A DNA stretch of 64,000 nucleotides, taken from Paulownia fortunei (lineage: Eukaryota > Streptophyta > Magnoliopsida > Lamiales > Paulowniaceae). Positions 1 to 11,108 of this stretch are shown one piece after another. The notes under the pieces are model-generated. The model searched no databases and had not been told where the DNA came from. It saw only the letters and a list, made by a program, of their open reading frames with translations. Position numbers and translations under genes: made by a program. The stretch is taken from assembly GCA_019321725.1 (NCBI GenBank), contig CM033123.1, forward strand, positions 496,001-560,000, given 5' to 3'. Within the stretch, counting starts at the first letter, position 1, and every line of letters begins with the position of its first letter.

Positions 1-18
1 GCTCGAGAGAAAAGAATA

Positions 19-1550
19 ATGGATTCCATCTCACTGACATCTCCTCCATTCGCGTTGAACGACAAAAGTTGTTGGTGGGCATTAGATGATGAATGCAAAT
101 ACCGTTATTCTTCTTCATCATTTTCTTGCTTGTTGCCATCATTTTCAGAGAAATTGAGGCTCAGGGGCAACTCAGCGATAGTGGCAGCAGTCAAGAAAGA
201 AAATAAAGGCGTCAATAAAAGGAAATAAAAAAAAAAGATGGCCATAGCTTCATTCCCAGGGCTGATGAAGCCACAGGCCCTTTTCCTGAAGCTGTGCTTC
301 TCAAAGAGGTCATTTTTCTGCGCACACACATTCAGTGTGGTTTTGAGAAAATGGGCTTCTGTTTTTGGTTTGTTTTAATGTTGGGTTATTTGAGGTTTTT
401 TTTTTGTTGTTTTATTTGCAGTGATGGTGCTTTTTGATACTTGTAATAATACGAAAAAGAGAGCCTGTGAATTCTTGTGTGGCGCTCTTCAAGAAGTCAT
501 CTGTATGTGCTCTTTTTGGTCTGTCTACCCGCACACTAGCTCAGAAACAAATGTTTTACTTTGGTTTAAAGTTGGGTTTTTGAATTTTGTTTTTCCTTAA
601 AAATGGGGCTCTTTTATATTAGTAAGACCTTTTGATAAAGGTTTTTGGTTAAGAATATGCATATGCTGGTAACCTGGAGAAGGTTCAGAGCTGTGGGAGT
701 ATTTTTAATTGAATCAATTGATAAAGATGGAAACTTTGGTTCTCAATCATTGAGTAGTTAATGAGAACGTGAATTCTTGCTTTTTTTATTCTATAAGATT
801 TTTTTTGTTAGTTTAGAATTTTCCTTTTTTCTTTCTTTCCTTTTTTTTTTTTTTTTTTCTGGTATAGAGGTTTAAAATTGTGATGATTTTCTTGTTTATT
901 GTCTAAAGAGGAATAAATAATTAACGAATTCTTATTCCATGTTTCCCCAGTTGGATTTTGCTGAAGTTTTGATTGTTTCGACAGATGGTAGGGTTATGCC
1001 GGAGTTGGCAGATATAGAAGAGCGTGAGTTCTTCAGACCATTTTCTATTTTTTTTGCCCTTTACTTTCTCTTGGGCCTTTTATTTTTTTTTTTGTAATAT
1101 CTGTTCGGCCGAAAAGAGGGACCCTTACTGTGTAAATGTAAACTGAAGTGATGAGATTAAATTTTGATTTGCAGTTGAGCTCGTTGAGGCTTTGAATCTT
1201 AAAGAACTTCGAGCTGGAAGCCAGATGGATTAGTGATTTCAAGAGCATGCTAGACAGAGATGAGAGGGTCATCCGGCACCTTGTAATGAAGAGAGACAAG
1301 GCAGAGACAGAAGATTTTCCGCCGCCTCCTGATTTCCATACATTATCCGCTGATATGAATGATGATGGTGATGAGGAGAAAATAGATTATGACAACGAGT
1401 ACGATGGTAAAGATTGGGAAAATGAGGGTGACATGTACAAGGACAGTGAAGGTATTATCCATGTGGATGATAGAGAAATGAGTAGTAGTTTTGGAAGAAA
1501 CAAGCAAACGGCTTCTGGGATACGTATTGGTAAAATTTCATACACATGTA
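19..1550 (+). pseudogene. Plastid ribosomal protein bS6 (S6 alpha) gene, broken copy
   Basis: Exon-like pieces match the nuclear-encoded plastid 30S protein bS6, which binds 16S rRNA next to bS18. Seen: an N-terminal, serine-rich transit-like segment (19-225) ending near AAVKK; then GHSFIPRADEATGPFPEAVL at about 237-309 in a different frame; an exon carrying DGRVMPELADIEE (about 950-1043); LELVEALNL (from 1174); then directly NFELEARWISDFKSML, DERVIRHLVMKRD and an acidic tail to about 1475. Two lesions stand out. An in-frame TAA at 226-228 beside an A-tract puts the transit segment out of frame with the conserved part. The central S6 fold between the EALNL and NFELEA segments, about 60-70 residues in the family, is missing from one continuous exon, with a frame change at the junction. 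A functional paralogue presumably lies elsewhere. Family call fairly sure; the pseudogene status could only be an assembly error if both lesions were artefacts. Confidence 0.75.
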
Positions 1551-1599
1551 TGGTTTCGGTTTGGAACCACACAATGAGATTACAATAGGAAAACAGTAT

Positions 1600-2265
1600 C
1601 TTTGTTCTCATATCAGCTCAGCTATCTCACTTTGGAGAATCCAGTGTTCTTCTAGTGCAAATGTTGAGTAGTTACTCTTCCTATTTTGATTATTAGTTTG
1701 GCGGGGAAATCATGGATCCATGCTGTTGTAATGATCCAAATTCCAATTGAGTAGACATATGGAAGTAAAAAGGAACTAGATCTCACAATTTGGGTTGTTT
1801 TGTTCGGACAGTTGTTTAATTTTATGAAAATCGTTATCGACTCCATGCACTGCATCAAGATGAACTAACCATTCATTATAGATTTCCAATCAAATTAACC
1901 ATCTGCCTGTAAATCAATGAAGACCACACTTGTATACTAGACATCATCTGGGGGAAGTACCAACCCCAAGAAAGAGGTATAAAAAAGGACAAAAAAGAAA
2001 AGAGGAATAAGGTAGAGATGCAGGGCCCTTCAATTAAGTGCAAGAAAAAGTAAATAACTACTGAACTAACAATGTAAAGGGCAACCAGATCTGCAGCTTA
2101 TCATCTGTGAACACCATTGGTTCATCAATACGATGACTGGAGGGGAAAATCCTCAGAAAAACAGCCTTTTCATTGCAGTTAACTGCTGGATAATCACTGA
2201 AAAGCAAATAACGAGCTTACAAATACTCTATATTAATTTCAAAACATAGGATCAGGAAACAATCA
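1600..2265. other. Non-coding stretch, no gene seen
   Basis: Downstream flank of the bS6-like relic. Short frames on both strands have no recognisable protein content. A purine-rich stretch lies at about 1960-2050. Nothing else can be supported. Confidence 0.5.
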
Positions 2266-2269
2266 AAAG

Positions 2270-2410
2270 CAGAATCTGAAAATATCAACAGAATCAACTG
2301 GATGCTTAACCTTCAGTTCCCTCACATAGCAAATAAAAAACAGAATCTGAAACTATCAACAGAATCAACTGGAACACACCTGCAACTTAACCTTCAGTTC
2401 CTTCAAATAG
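2270..2410. repeat. Two-copy tandem repeat, 71-bp period
   Basis: The string CAGAATCTGAA begins at 2270 and again at 2341. The following bases repeat with few changes (TATCAACAGAATCAACTGG, then CTTAACCTTCAGTTCC). The second copy has a small insertion of about 9 bases after AACTGG. Confidence 0.85.
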
Positions 2411-2489
2411 TAAGTAGTCATGCACTGACTGCCTCATCTTAAAGTTCAAGTAGTTAGAAAGAACACAGATAATACATGTAATATATAAT

Positions 2490-2665
2490 ACCACTAAGAC
2501 CCCCACCCCCCGCTCCCACTTGCAAGCTCTTTTTTTTCGAGGCTCAAGGTTTGTGGGATTTCTTTTTCATTATTGATTGCCAGTGAGACTTGGGTTGACT
2601 TGAACCCGAGGCCTTTTTGTTGGCCTATTCTAGTACCATATTAATGTCACCTCATTTAAAAGTTT
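2490..2665 (-). mobile_element. Possible tRNA-derived SINE or retroelement relic
   Basis: On the minus strand a box-A-like TGGTACTAGAATAGG is followed about 35 bases later by a box-B-like GGGTTCAAGTC, then by a T/A-rich and G-rich tail. This arrangement is that of the internal RNA polymerase III promoter of tRNA-derived SINEs. No target-site duplication or second copy was located in the window, so this is a weak call. A fragment of an LTR element near its primer-binding site is an alternative. Confidence 0.3.
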
Positions 2666-2696
2666 AAGTTATTAAAATGAAGAGATATTTATTATT

Positions 2697-2759
2697 TAAT
2701 GTTATTGATATACAAAAGATAAATAATATCTAATGTTATTGATATACAAAAGATAAATG
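2697..2759. repeat. Two-copy tandem repeat, 34-bp period
   Basis: TAATGTTATTGATATACAAA followed by AGATAAAT occurs twice, nearly identical, with GTTATTG at 2701 and 2735. A simple local duplication in AT-rich DNA. Confidence 0.85.
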
Positions 2760-3060
2760 AGCTTATCATCTTGAGACATTTTGTCATTTGTGAAATCATT
2801 TAGGTTATCAATTCAAGCTCGACGAGCCACAAAGTTAATAACATGAAACGTATGTATAAATTAGAGAACATGAAAAATCACTTCAGAGAGTCACTGCAAA
2901 GATGCTTACTCAAAGTAACATGCCATCCAGGCAACAAAGGCTTGAGAAAGGTCCATTAACAAGATCCTATTCAAAATTCACATCCTTTTGTCAGCAAAGT
3001 TAACTTGATGTATTGCATTGTTGGCCAGCATTTCTTGGGCCACACCAGCAGCTGAGAATT

Positions 3061-5070
3061 TTAAGTTTCTACATCAGATTTACTATCCAATACAGCATTA
3101 ATATGGTCCACTGCTCCAACAGTCCCAATCCTGCTAACCAAACTTCGGACTAAAAAGTTCCACAGGGAAATATTTGGGAAGATTCCTTCACTTATCATTC
3201 TATGAAGATAAATACTGGCAGCTTCTAAGTCAATCTGCTCACTTAGCCCACATATAAGACTACTGTAAGCAACTATATCAGGATGCAAGCTTACCTTGCT
3301 CATTGACTCCAGAAGTTGAGTGGCAGACTCAACCTTACCATGCTTAGAATAGGCATGCATTAACATATTTAATGTAAAAGAGTCAGGCTTTATTCCCTGG
3401 ATTATCATTCTTCCCACAAGCTTCTGTGCCTCCTCAAGCTTACCACAAGAACACAGACCATGTATAATAGTGTTGTAGGTAACTAAGTTAAACCTAATAC
3501 CCCTTTGCTCCATGTCACTAACAAGCTCAAATGCACGTCTATTGTTGTTAACTTTGTATAGACCATCCAACACCTCATTATATGTTGTAACATCAGGCAT
3601 GCACCCATGTATTTCCATTTCATCAAACAACTCCAAAGCCCAATCAACTCTACCTTTTACACATAAACCTTTGATGAAGACATTGAATGTAACTGTATTT
3701 GGAGGGCACTTATCTGTCACCATAGTTCCAATAACATTATAAGCTTGATTGAACATTGAATTTCTACAAAGTGCATCTATCATGCATGTATATGCGACAA
3801 CATTTGGACGACAACCAAGAGTCATCATCTTGTTCCATATCTCAGATGCACCAATCAAATCCCCTGCTTTCGCAAAACCATCAATGAGGGTACTATAGGT
3901 TGTTATATTTGGAAGGCAACCATTTGCTTCCATTTTGTTAAGAATAGACAAAGCATCATTCATATTCCCAGCCAAGCAGAGACCATGAATTAGTGTGTTA
4001 TACGTAACCTCATTCGGTAAAATTCCGTCATTGGACATTTGAATCAACACATCAAGAGCTTCAAGCAATCTACCTTTCAAGGATAGCCCCTTTATCAAGG
4101 AAGTAAACGTGTGCGTATTTGGATTACATCCTCGCACAAACATTTTCGCCAAGATGGCAAGAGAGAGTTCAATGTTACCTGAATCAGATAGACAATTCAA
4201 AATCATAGTGTATGTAATGACATTAGGAGTAATTCTCCTTTCCACCATCTCATCCAGCAACTCGAACACTTCCCTGATCTTTCCTTCTCGACAATATCCA
4301 CTAATCAATGCATTATAAACAGGTACACTTGGTATGAATTTGAAAACCAAATCTCTTGCCTCTTTCACCTTACCATATTTACACAAAAACGATACAATAG
4401 TTGTATAGCTCACATTATCAGGTTCACATCCCTTGTTTGACATCTCCTCAAGCAACCTACGAGCCCCACCCAGACTATTATTTTTGCACAGCGCCTTCAA
4501 CAGAATATTATACGTATACACATTTGGCTCTAACCCATCTTTCTTCATATTACCATATAGCGGAGTAATCATATGAAACCTATTCTCACTAAGCAATGCA
4601 TCCAATAGATGGTTATATATCCTAACTGTTGGTGCACAGCCAAATTCATGAATCCTGTAAAACGTTTTCAACGCTTGCTCAGCCGCCCCAGCCTGACTGT
4701 AAGACTTAATCACACTAATAAATAAATCTTCTGAACAACTTATCCCTTCCAACTTCATCTGTTGCAATAGGTATTGCACGCCATCCATCTCGCCTTTGTA
4801 CCCCAGTTTTTCAATCATCATTCCGTATGTTAAAGGGGTATGCTTAAAAGAACATGAATTGGATACGGATTTAAAATACTCCAAAGCTAGTAAAATATCA
4901 TTCTCATTTTTCAATCTCATCAAGACTTCAGATTCTTCAATCAAAATTGTATCTTTATCATTCTGTTCATTCTGTGGCCGAAAATCAAGCATTGGGTTTG
5001 TGCTGAGGACAAAGGGAATTGAAGGCTTATGCACTTTTAACAATAAAGAACAACCCTCCTTCAAATACAT
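3061..5070 (-). CDS. P-class pentatricopeptide repeat protein, At3g48810-like
   Basis: Single-exon frame of 669 codons, typical of plant PPR genes. After an N-terminal region of about 75 residues, the protein is built of about 15 tandem 35-residue PPR motifs. Examples are EPNVYTYNILLKALCKNNS, PDNVSYTTIVSFLCKYGKV and LPNITTYSTLIDGFAKAGD. There are no E, DYW or SMR domains, so this is a P-class protein. Such proteins bind organellar RNA one base per repeat through residues 5 and 35 and act in stabilisation, processing or translation. The start MYLKEG and the segment YLLQQMKLEG closely resemble Arabidopsis At3g48810, and the length (about 660) agrees, so the first ATG is taken as the start. The organelle is not evident, since the N-terminus is only weakly targeting-like; no specific RNA target is known to me. 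Promoter elements lie about 440 bp upstream. Confidence 0.93.
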   Translation of the reverse strand: MYLKEGCSLLLKVHKPSIPFVLSTNPMLDFRPQNEQNDKDTILIEESEVLMRLKNENDILLALEYFKSVSNSCSFKHTPLTYGMMIEKLGYKGEMDGVQYLLQQMKLEGISCSEDLFISVIKSYSQAGAAEQALKTFYRIHEFGCAPTVRIYNHLLDALLSENRFHMITPLYGNMKKDGLEPNVYTYNILLKALCKNNSLGGARRLLEEMSNKGCEPDNVSYTTIVSFLCKYGKVKEARDLVFKFIPSVPVYNALISGYCREGKIREVFELLDEMVERRITPNVITYTMILNCLSDSGNIELSLAILAKMFVRGCNPNTHTFTSLIKGLSLKGRLLEALDVLIQMSNDGILPNEVTYNTLIHGLCLAGNMNDALSILNKMEANGCLPNITTYSTLIDGFAKAGDLIGASEIWNKMMTLGCRPNVVAYTCMIDALCRNSMFNQAYNVIGTMVTDKCPPNTVTFNVFIKGLCVKGRVDWALELFDEMEIHGCMPDVTTYNEVLDGLYKVNNNRRAFELVSDMEQRGIRFNLVTYNTIIHGLCSCGKLEEAQKLVGRMIIQGIKPDSFTLNMLMHAYSKHGKVESATQLLESMSKVSLHPDIVAYSSLICGLSEQIDLEAASIYLHRMISEGIFPNISLWNFLVRSLVSRIGTVGAVDHINAVLDSKSDVET

Positions 5071-5506
5071 TATTGCTAAAATAAATAAATAAATAATAAG
5101 AACAAGAATAAAACTATGACAAATTCAATAAAATTCAAATACAACATTCAAATTTTCCGAGGAGGAAAAAAAAGAAAAAGAAAAACAGAAGCTATGATCA
5201 TAAAGTATAAATCTCAAAGGTGTTTTGAGAAATGGAATTTAGCTCAATTGCGTAAACAAGAACATACCAAATTTGAACTGTAAAAGGCAGAAAACAAAAT
5301 ACAATATTTTGGGGAAAAAAGGGAAAAGATTAAATCTTCAGCTATAAATAAAATATATAGTTAGAAATTACCTCAAAACTAAAAAGAGTTGAATTAGAGT
5401 AAACAATTTAGGCGCCCGTCTTGATTTTTTGTTTCATTGAAAATCCACTCTTTTGCGCGCAGCTGTTTTTTAGCCGATGCACTGACTGAAGGAGTGTTAT
5501 TGGCTT

Positions 5507-5549
5507 TGGGCCCAAAACACCAACCATGAAAGGCCCACTTAATTGGGCC
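5507..5549 (-). promoter_or_regulatory. Cluster of site II (TGGGCC) elements upstream of the PPR gene
   Basis: TGGGCC at 5507-5512, GGCCCA at 5532-5537 and TGGGCC at 5544-5549 lie within 45 bp. Site II motifs are bound by TCP factors and are common in front of plant nuclear genes for organellar and ribosomal proteins. The cluster lies about 440 bp upstream of the PPR start codon, so it is likely the core promoter of that gene. A short minus frame across it (5408-5650) is not considered coding. Confidence 0.6.
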
Positions 5550-5654
5550 GCTACCTCTGTTAATGTAAATGGGTTGGATACACGGCGAACCAAATCCTTA
5601 CGAAGATTTACTGATTTAGAATAAAAAGGAAAAAGATAGAGTTTTGACATTGCA

Positions 5655-8130
5655 TCAGATTTTAATTCTAACTCGATTATTTAAATTTGTAACAAATCAT
5701 AAAATAACAAAATTGTATGATTTGATCCATTTAAGAATAGGAAAATAATTTTTATATGCACCTCTAAGTTATTATAAAATTTATAATATTCATAAGGGCT
5801 CAATAATTAAATAAATAGAGTTCAAATATTTATAAATACTTTATTCTCCTTAACTTTTTTTTTACACCGGAACTTTCTTGCGCCCATCATTCATTAGGAT
5901 AATTTGGAAGGAGTTGACACCCCATCATTCAATCGGATATTTGAGACAAGCTGACCATGAGACCATAATCCTTCAAAAGATCATTGCATCAATAGATAAT
6001 CCTTTTTAAGAACTCAAATTGATAGTTTTAATTTTTGAAAACTTGAATTAGCTATTTGCACTTCGATCTTTGTATTGAACTTTAAAACTATTTTATAGTA
6101 GGACTTGCAACCAATAATTTATCAAATATATTTTGGCTGGATCTTTGATTCAATTCTCAATTTTTTTTTGTAGCTTCAATTTTTTTTTAAAAAATGGGAC
6201 TTAATATCAATAATTTATCAAAGATAGTTTTCATTCAGATTTTTTGTTTAAATCTCATTTTTCTTTTTCCAAATTTAGATTTGTCTAACACTTCAAGACC
6301 TACTTAGATCTCTAAGTCATTTCTAATTTATGCAATTGAATTCCAATTTGAATTCAAAATATTTAAGATTAGGGCCGAAACCAACTTGTCAATAGCCTTA
6401 GACTTATGGCCAACATCTAAACAAGTTGCATCTTAGGGTTATAGGGACAGAATCCCCACCCATTTAATTCGGGTTATACCCACTATGGTTTATTTTATAA
6501 TTTTAAAAAAATTAAAAAATATATTTTAAAAATAATACTACTAATTTTTTTAAATATATATATATATATTAAAAAATAATATTATAAAAATACATATATA
6601 TTAAAATAAAAATTTAATAAAAATTAAAAAGAACGAGACTGATTTGAAAATAAAAAATTAAGACTCGTATCAGATCCGTTTATAATTTTAAAAAATTTAT
6701 ACGTGGTGGGTTCGAATTTAAATCCACCTCATTACCATCCCTACTTGGGGTTTAATTACTTGGGTCATCTGTATTTTGAGCTAGCCTGTGTAATGATCAA
6801 TTATGACTCAGTACATTATTGAGGAAATTTTTGGTCCATCCCTCGTCAAATTGATAAGCTTTTTATGGAATTTCAATACAATTTTGGAGTATATTTTAAC
6901 CAAAACATTAAAATTATTTATTATGTACGTGAAAGTCAATATAATTAGGTAATAAGATTTAGTTCAAATGGTAAAATTAAGAAGTATTAGTTACTGATCG
7001 CACACAAAATATTAATATTTGTCTATTTTCATAATTATTAATTATTGGTAGTTAAAAACCATTGATTGTTAATTAGATATTGGAGTATATTCTGAAAAAT
7101 TGATCATTTGACATTAAAAAAAAAAGGAAAAAACACTGTACATAATTCAATAAGTTAAGGGGTAAAGTTTTGGTTTCATTAAATTGTATCTCCTAATTCA
7201 GTTTAGGTTTCATTCTGGTTTTCAATGGAAGTACCAAGTTAGGTTGTAGGTTAGGAAACTGTCATATTTGTGACCCAAAAGACAAGTGGGTTTATATGGA
7301 TTCCCATGAAATTCACATGATCTAATGAGGATGTATCTACTATATATAACACATTTTTGGTTGTCATATATCACATACAATATTTTGTCTTGATTGGTCT
7401 TTGTTAATATAGTAAAAACCAGCTTTCATCCCACGCTAAGACGTGGGAAATTCATTTTCTTATTAAATATTAAAATTAGATATATAATTTTTAAAAACTA
7501 AAGTGATGGATAATTATTGTAAATAGATGAATTTATAAATATGAAAAAGCTAGGTGAAATTTTATGGATAAAAAATAGGTAAATATATCTATTTAAACTT
7601 AAAAAAAAAAAAAACAGCTATTATTTTAGGTGGCAAAAAAGAGTTCTATTGAAATATCCAAGGCGCATACACATACCTCTTAATAGGGTCGATTTTTTCG
7701 TGTTACTACATATAGATATAGTTTAATAAATTCATTTGTACAACTGAAAGGTGCAGATGAGAAATAGTCTAAGGCTTTTTATGTTTTAGGTTACTCCTAA
7801 AAGATTTGAAAATTTGCATGTCCACGCTTCACATGTTCTACTATTTGGTGACTTGAGCATGTACTATAAAGTTAATAGAGGGGCAGAATTGAGAACTTCG
7901 ATTAAGGGGTATAGGTGAAAACTTTCTCACTAATTTCTCCGCCGTCTTAATTTTTTTTTTTTTTGTATCTATCATAACTCTATATAAATTTTAAGTGGAA
8001 ATTAAAATTATAAAATGTATACAGTTGTGGTAAAAAGTAACTCACTTTTCAATTGTTATCCAACTTAAAATAGTAGATAGGAATTGATATCCATCGTATA
8101 GCATTTCAAGAACTAGGCAATCAGCGGCCC
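5655..8130. other. AT-rich intergenic DNA
   Basis: No coding frame recognised. It contains A/T runs and a short (TA)n tract near 6558-6570. A short perfect inverted repeat (CCCACG, 6-base loop, CGTGGG) lies at 7430-7447 in AT-rich surroundings; such hairpins often mark ends or cores of small non-autonomous transposons, but no element borders were found. Confidence 0.6.
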
Positions 8131-8131
8131 T

Positions 8132-8139
8132 CTATAAAT
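8132..8139 (+). promoter_or_regulatory. TATA box of the desiccation-related gene
   Basis: CTATAAAT at 8132-8139 lies about 100 bp before the start codon at 8239, with a C/A-rich leader between. Spacing suits a leader of about 70 bases starting near 8165. Confidence 0.65.
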
Positions 8140-8238
8140 ATGCATATCCAAGAATTCCGCCTGCATGACCACGCACAATACTAACACAACAAGTAAATTG
8201 AAACCAAAGCCATAATCCAGCTCAACCACCCCAGCAGC

Positions 8239-9494
8239 ATGGCATTTTCCACTTCCTCCGCCTCCACCACCGCATTAATCACCCTCCTCCTCCTCCTCCT
8301 CGGCAGCGGTAATTCACAAGACATACCGGAATCTGACGTTGATCAAATGGAGTTCGCCTTGAATTTGGAGTTCTTGGAAGCTGAGTTCTTCTTATCGGGT
8401 GCTTTGGGCCTTGGTCTGGACAGCCTCGAGCCCAATCTTACAATGGGCGGCCCGTCGCCTGTCGGAGTTAAAAAGGCTAACCTGAGCCCACTCATAAGAG
8501 ATATCATTGCACAGTTTGCTTTTCAAGAAGTGGGACATTTGAGGTTCACATATTGTTCCATATCACCTTATCTTTTTTGCCTTTTTTATATGTTTTCCTC
8601 CAGTTATGAATTATGCATTTCAAACTCAGTAAATACTAATAACTACGTCAAGATATCAAATATTAACAGGAGAAATTATCATATAAATGGACTAATACCA
8701 ACACTAACAAGATTTGTTAACACATTGGGCAAGACCTTAGCTCATTGAGAACATTGGTTCTCTCATTTCACATTTTTTCTTATGTAGGGCAATAAAAAGC
8801 ACCATTTCGGGATTTCCACGTCCCCTACTAAATCTAAGTGCGACATCATTTGCAACGATCATGAATAACGCATTTGGGGAACGTCTCATTCCTGAGTTCG
8901 ATCCTTACATTAATGACATCAATTATCTTCTGGCATCTTATATTATTCCTTATGTTGGGCTCACCGGCTATGTTGGGACAGCTCCAAAACTCCAAAGCCC
9001 CACTTCCAAAGGGGTAACATTTGGCTTGCTCTATATTGAGAAAACACTCAATATTAATCCAAAAATTAAAATAAAAATCTTGTCCCTAGTTAATTTTGTT
9101 GTCCATGTTTTATTGAGTGTTTCAGCTGGTGGCGGGGCTTCTAGGTGTGGAAGCAGGTCAGGATGCAGTCATCAGAACTTTACTCTACGAACGTGCGACT
9201 TTAAAAGTATTGCCCTATATGTTTACCGTAGCAGAATTCACCAACAAAATTTCCACCCTCAGGAATAAGCTTGGAAACGACGGATTAAAAGATGAAGGTC
9301 TAACAGTTATACCAGCACAAGGTGCCGAGGGGAGAATTACCGGCAATGTGATTGCCGGTAACCAAGACTCGTTATCGTATAATCGAACACCTAAGGAAAT
9401 ACTTAGAATCGTGTACGGGAGTGGAAAGGAGAATGTGCCCGGTGGATTCTACCCTAAAGGAGCTAATGGAAAAATAGCCAAATCATATCTCTGA
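8239..9494 (+). CDS. Desiccation-related protein, PCC13-62 family (ferritin-like)
   Basis: Three coding exons: 8239-8543, 8788-9013, 9126-9494; all joins are GT-AG and in phase, giving 299 residues (family about 300-315). Residues 1-26 form a signal peptide with an LLLLLL core ending near GNSQD. The mature part is the ferritin-like four-helix domain: EFALNLEFLEAEFFLSGALG, then AQFAFQEVGHLRAI with the E..H pair, then LVAGLLGVEAGQDAVIRTLL and VAEFTNKIS, and a C-terminal TPKEILRIVYGSG motif. PCC13-62 was found as a desiccation-induced transcript of the resurrection plant Craterostigma. Relatives occur in most plants and are probably secreted or wall-located; the biochemical activity is not established. 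A TATA box lies about 100 bp upstream. A relic of another copy lies 330 bp downstream, so the locus once held a tandem pair. Confidence 0.92.
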
Positions 9495-9819
9495 CTTTTT
9501 GTATGATGTGGCCTTGAAATGTGAAAACTGGAGTACTTAATGGACAATAATGATCTTTCCGCGATCTTAAGTACAAATAATTAGCTCAAGAAAAATAAAA
9601 ATTATTGTAAAAAATGTTATTCTCCCCTTAAAGTTGTGGCCAAGGACCATGGTTGCACCAGTGGAGTTTGTTACTTGAGTCAAAATGTGACACATATTGT
9701 TCCAACTACTTCCAACTTCCAATTGATTAAAGCAAAATTCTATAACCTCAGCAAAAATTTCTATGTTTGAACTAGACAAAAATATCATTTCAAAAGGCAA
9801 TCAACCTTAAAAATTATAA

Positions 9820-9927
9820 GACGATGTTCTTAGTACACTACTCTATGAATGCGTTTTGATGAAAATATCATTTTATAATTTTATTGTAGCAGAATTCACT
9901 AACAAGATATTTAAAAAGAAGAAATGA
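9820..9927 (+). pseudogene. Relic of exon 3 of a second PCC13-62-like gene
   Basis: One frame reads DDVLSTLLYECVLMK, then VAEFTNKIF, then a stop at 9925-9927. This aligns with DAVIRTLLYERATLK ... VAEFTNKIS of the intact gene just upstream, and the DNA match is also clear (GTAGCAGAATTCAC is shared). Only about 100 bp is recognisable; the N-terminal exons and the rest of exon 3 are absent. A decayed tandem duplicate is the simplest explanation. Confidence 0.75.
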
Positions 9928-9929
9928 CA

Positions 9930-10430
9930 ATCTTTAAAATATAATATACAACATTGATTTTAAATATAACTACATTTGTGTGTCTATCACTTGTACAATT
10001 AAATTGTATTTTTTTACACTAAATTTTGTATCTAAAAAAGCACATAAAACATGTAAATTTTGACTACTTGAATATTAATATATTTTTTGAAAAAAAAATT
10101 ATACAAATAAAATTAATCGGAGGTAGTCATACAAAAAAGAGTAAACATGAATGTATTCTATCACTGTATTTGACATTTAAAAAAAAAAATTGTAATGTTG
10201 TTCCTTCTAATTCGTATTCCATTGCAATGTTTCTCAATTAAAAATAAAAGAAAAATATTTATTAGTAGCGCTCAAATCTAAGAAATTCCACATTTAAACA
10301 CTAAACGTGTCCACATTTGGGCTCGGTTCTTAAATTGCGTCCAACACAATCGGGTTCAGCCCAAACTCGATTTACAAAAACAAGTCAACCCGTATTTCTA
10401 TGAATCAGGAGCCGTTTACAAAGTGCAAAA
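9930..10430. other. Intergenic spacer upstream of EMC6
   Basis: AT-rich, no coding frame recognised. The GC content rises after 10300, where GGGCTC and CAGCCCAAAC elements suggest the start of the EMC6 promoter. Confidence 0.5.
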
Positions 10431-10478
10431 TTTCACCATAGCTGACCGATCTCTCTCGTCTCCAGCTAAATTTCTGAG

Positions 10479-11075
10479 GTATTTGCTATGCCCTTATATA
10501 CACTGAGGAAATACTTTTACGTATATCCACTTCATAATTTTCAGCTTCATTTATTTCTTGAAGGTTAATTTATGATGTTGAAAGCTGCTCCCTTTTACAC
10601 AGATCTGTTTAACTTCTGATTTCTTGGGTTTCGTATGAAATACTTTTATTACATGTATTTAGTAGTGTGTGATTTCGTAACCCACTTGAAAGTGGAAACC
10701 TTTATTATGGGTTCATCGCAAATCATTAGAATTTTGCATCTACTTGTTTGTTTGGCTTAAGAAAATCGATTGATATGTGGCTGAATAAATCGAAATATTT
10801 ATTGCATTGTTTTATTATTATTATTATTTTTATTATTATAAATAATGTATTGTTGTTACTTCTTTTATTTTTAATTTTTTTTGGGGGTGGGGTTGTAGGG
10901 TGGGATTCCGGGCTTTTATATGTCTTTGAATGTGGAAGTGTTGGTAATCTTATTGACATTTAAATGTCTCGTGATGAGATTTTTAGTTTTATATTTTGTG
11001 TTGATTTCATAGTGACCCATGCTTGCTTGTAATTAACTAGATTGGTTACTCAAATTTTTGTTTTTCTATCCTCAG
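10479..11075 (+). other. EMC6: Probable 5' leader intron of EMC6
   Basis: A CT-rich leader (about 10440-10478) ends with CTGAG followed by GTATTTGCT. The matching acceptor TATCCTCAG ends at 11075, 33 bases before the start codon. The intron is inferred from splice-site quality and position; no coding content is involved. Confidence 0.5.
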
Positions 11076-11108
11076 AAGTGTTGTCGGAAATTGGAAGAAG
11101 AGAAAGCC

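Noticed and set aside
5408..5650. 80-codon minus frame beside the PPR gene
   Set aside because: It covers a cluster of TGGGCC promoter elements, has no family resemblance and is better explained as promoter and leader.
7430..7447. Perfect hairpin CCCACG/CGTGGG as a Helitron 3' end
   Set aside because: No CTRR terminus follows it and no 5' TC end or second copy was located.
8239..8748. Reading the desiccation gene's first frame through to 8748
   Set aside because: The frame runs into an AT-rich intron after GHLR; splicing at 8543/8788 restores the conserved RAIKSTISGFPRP segment.
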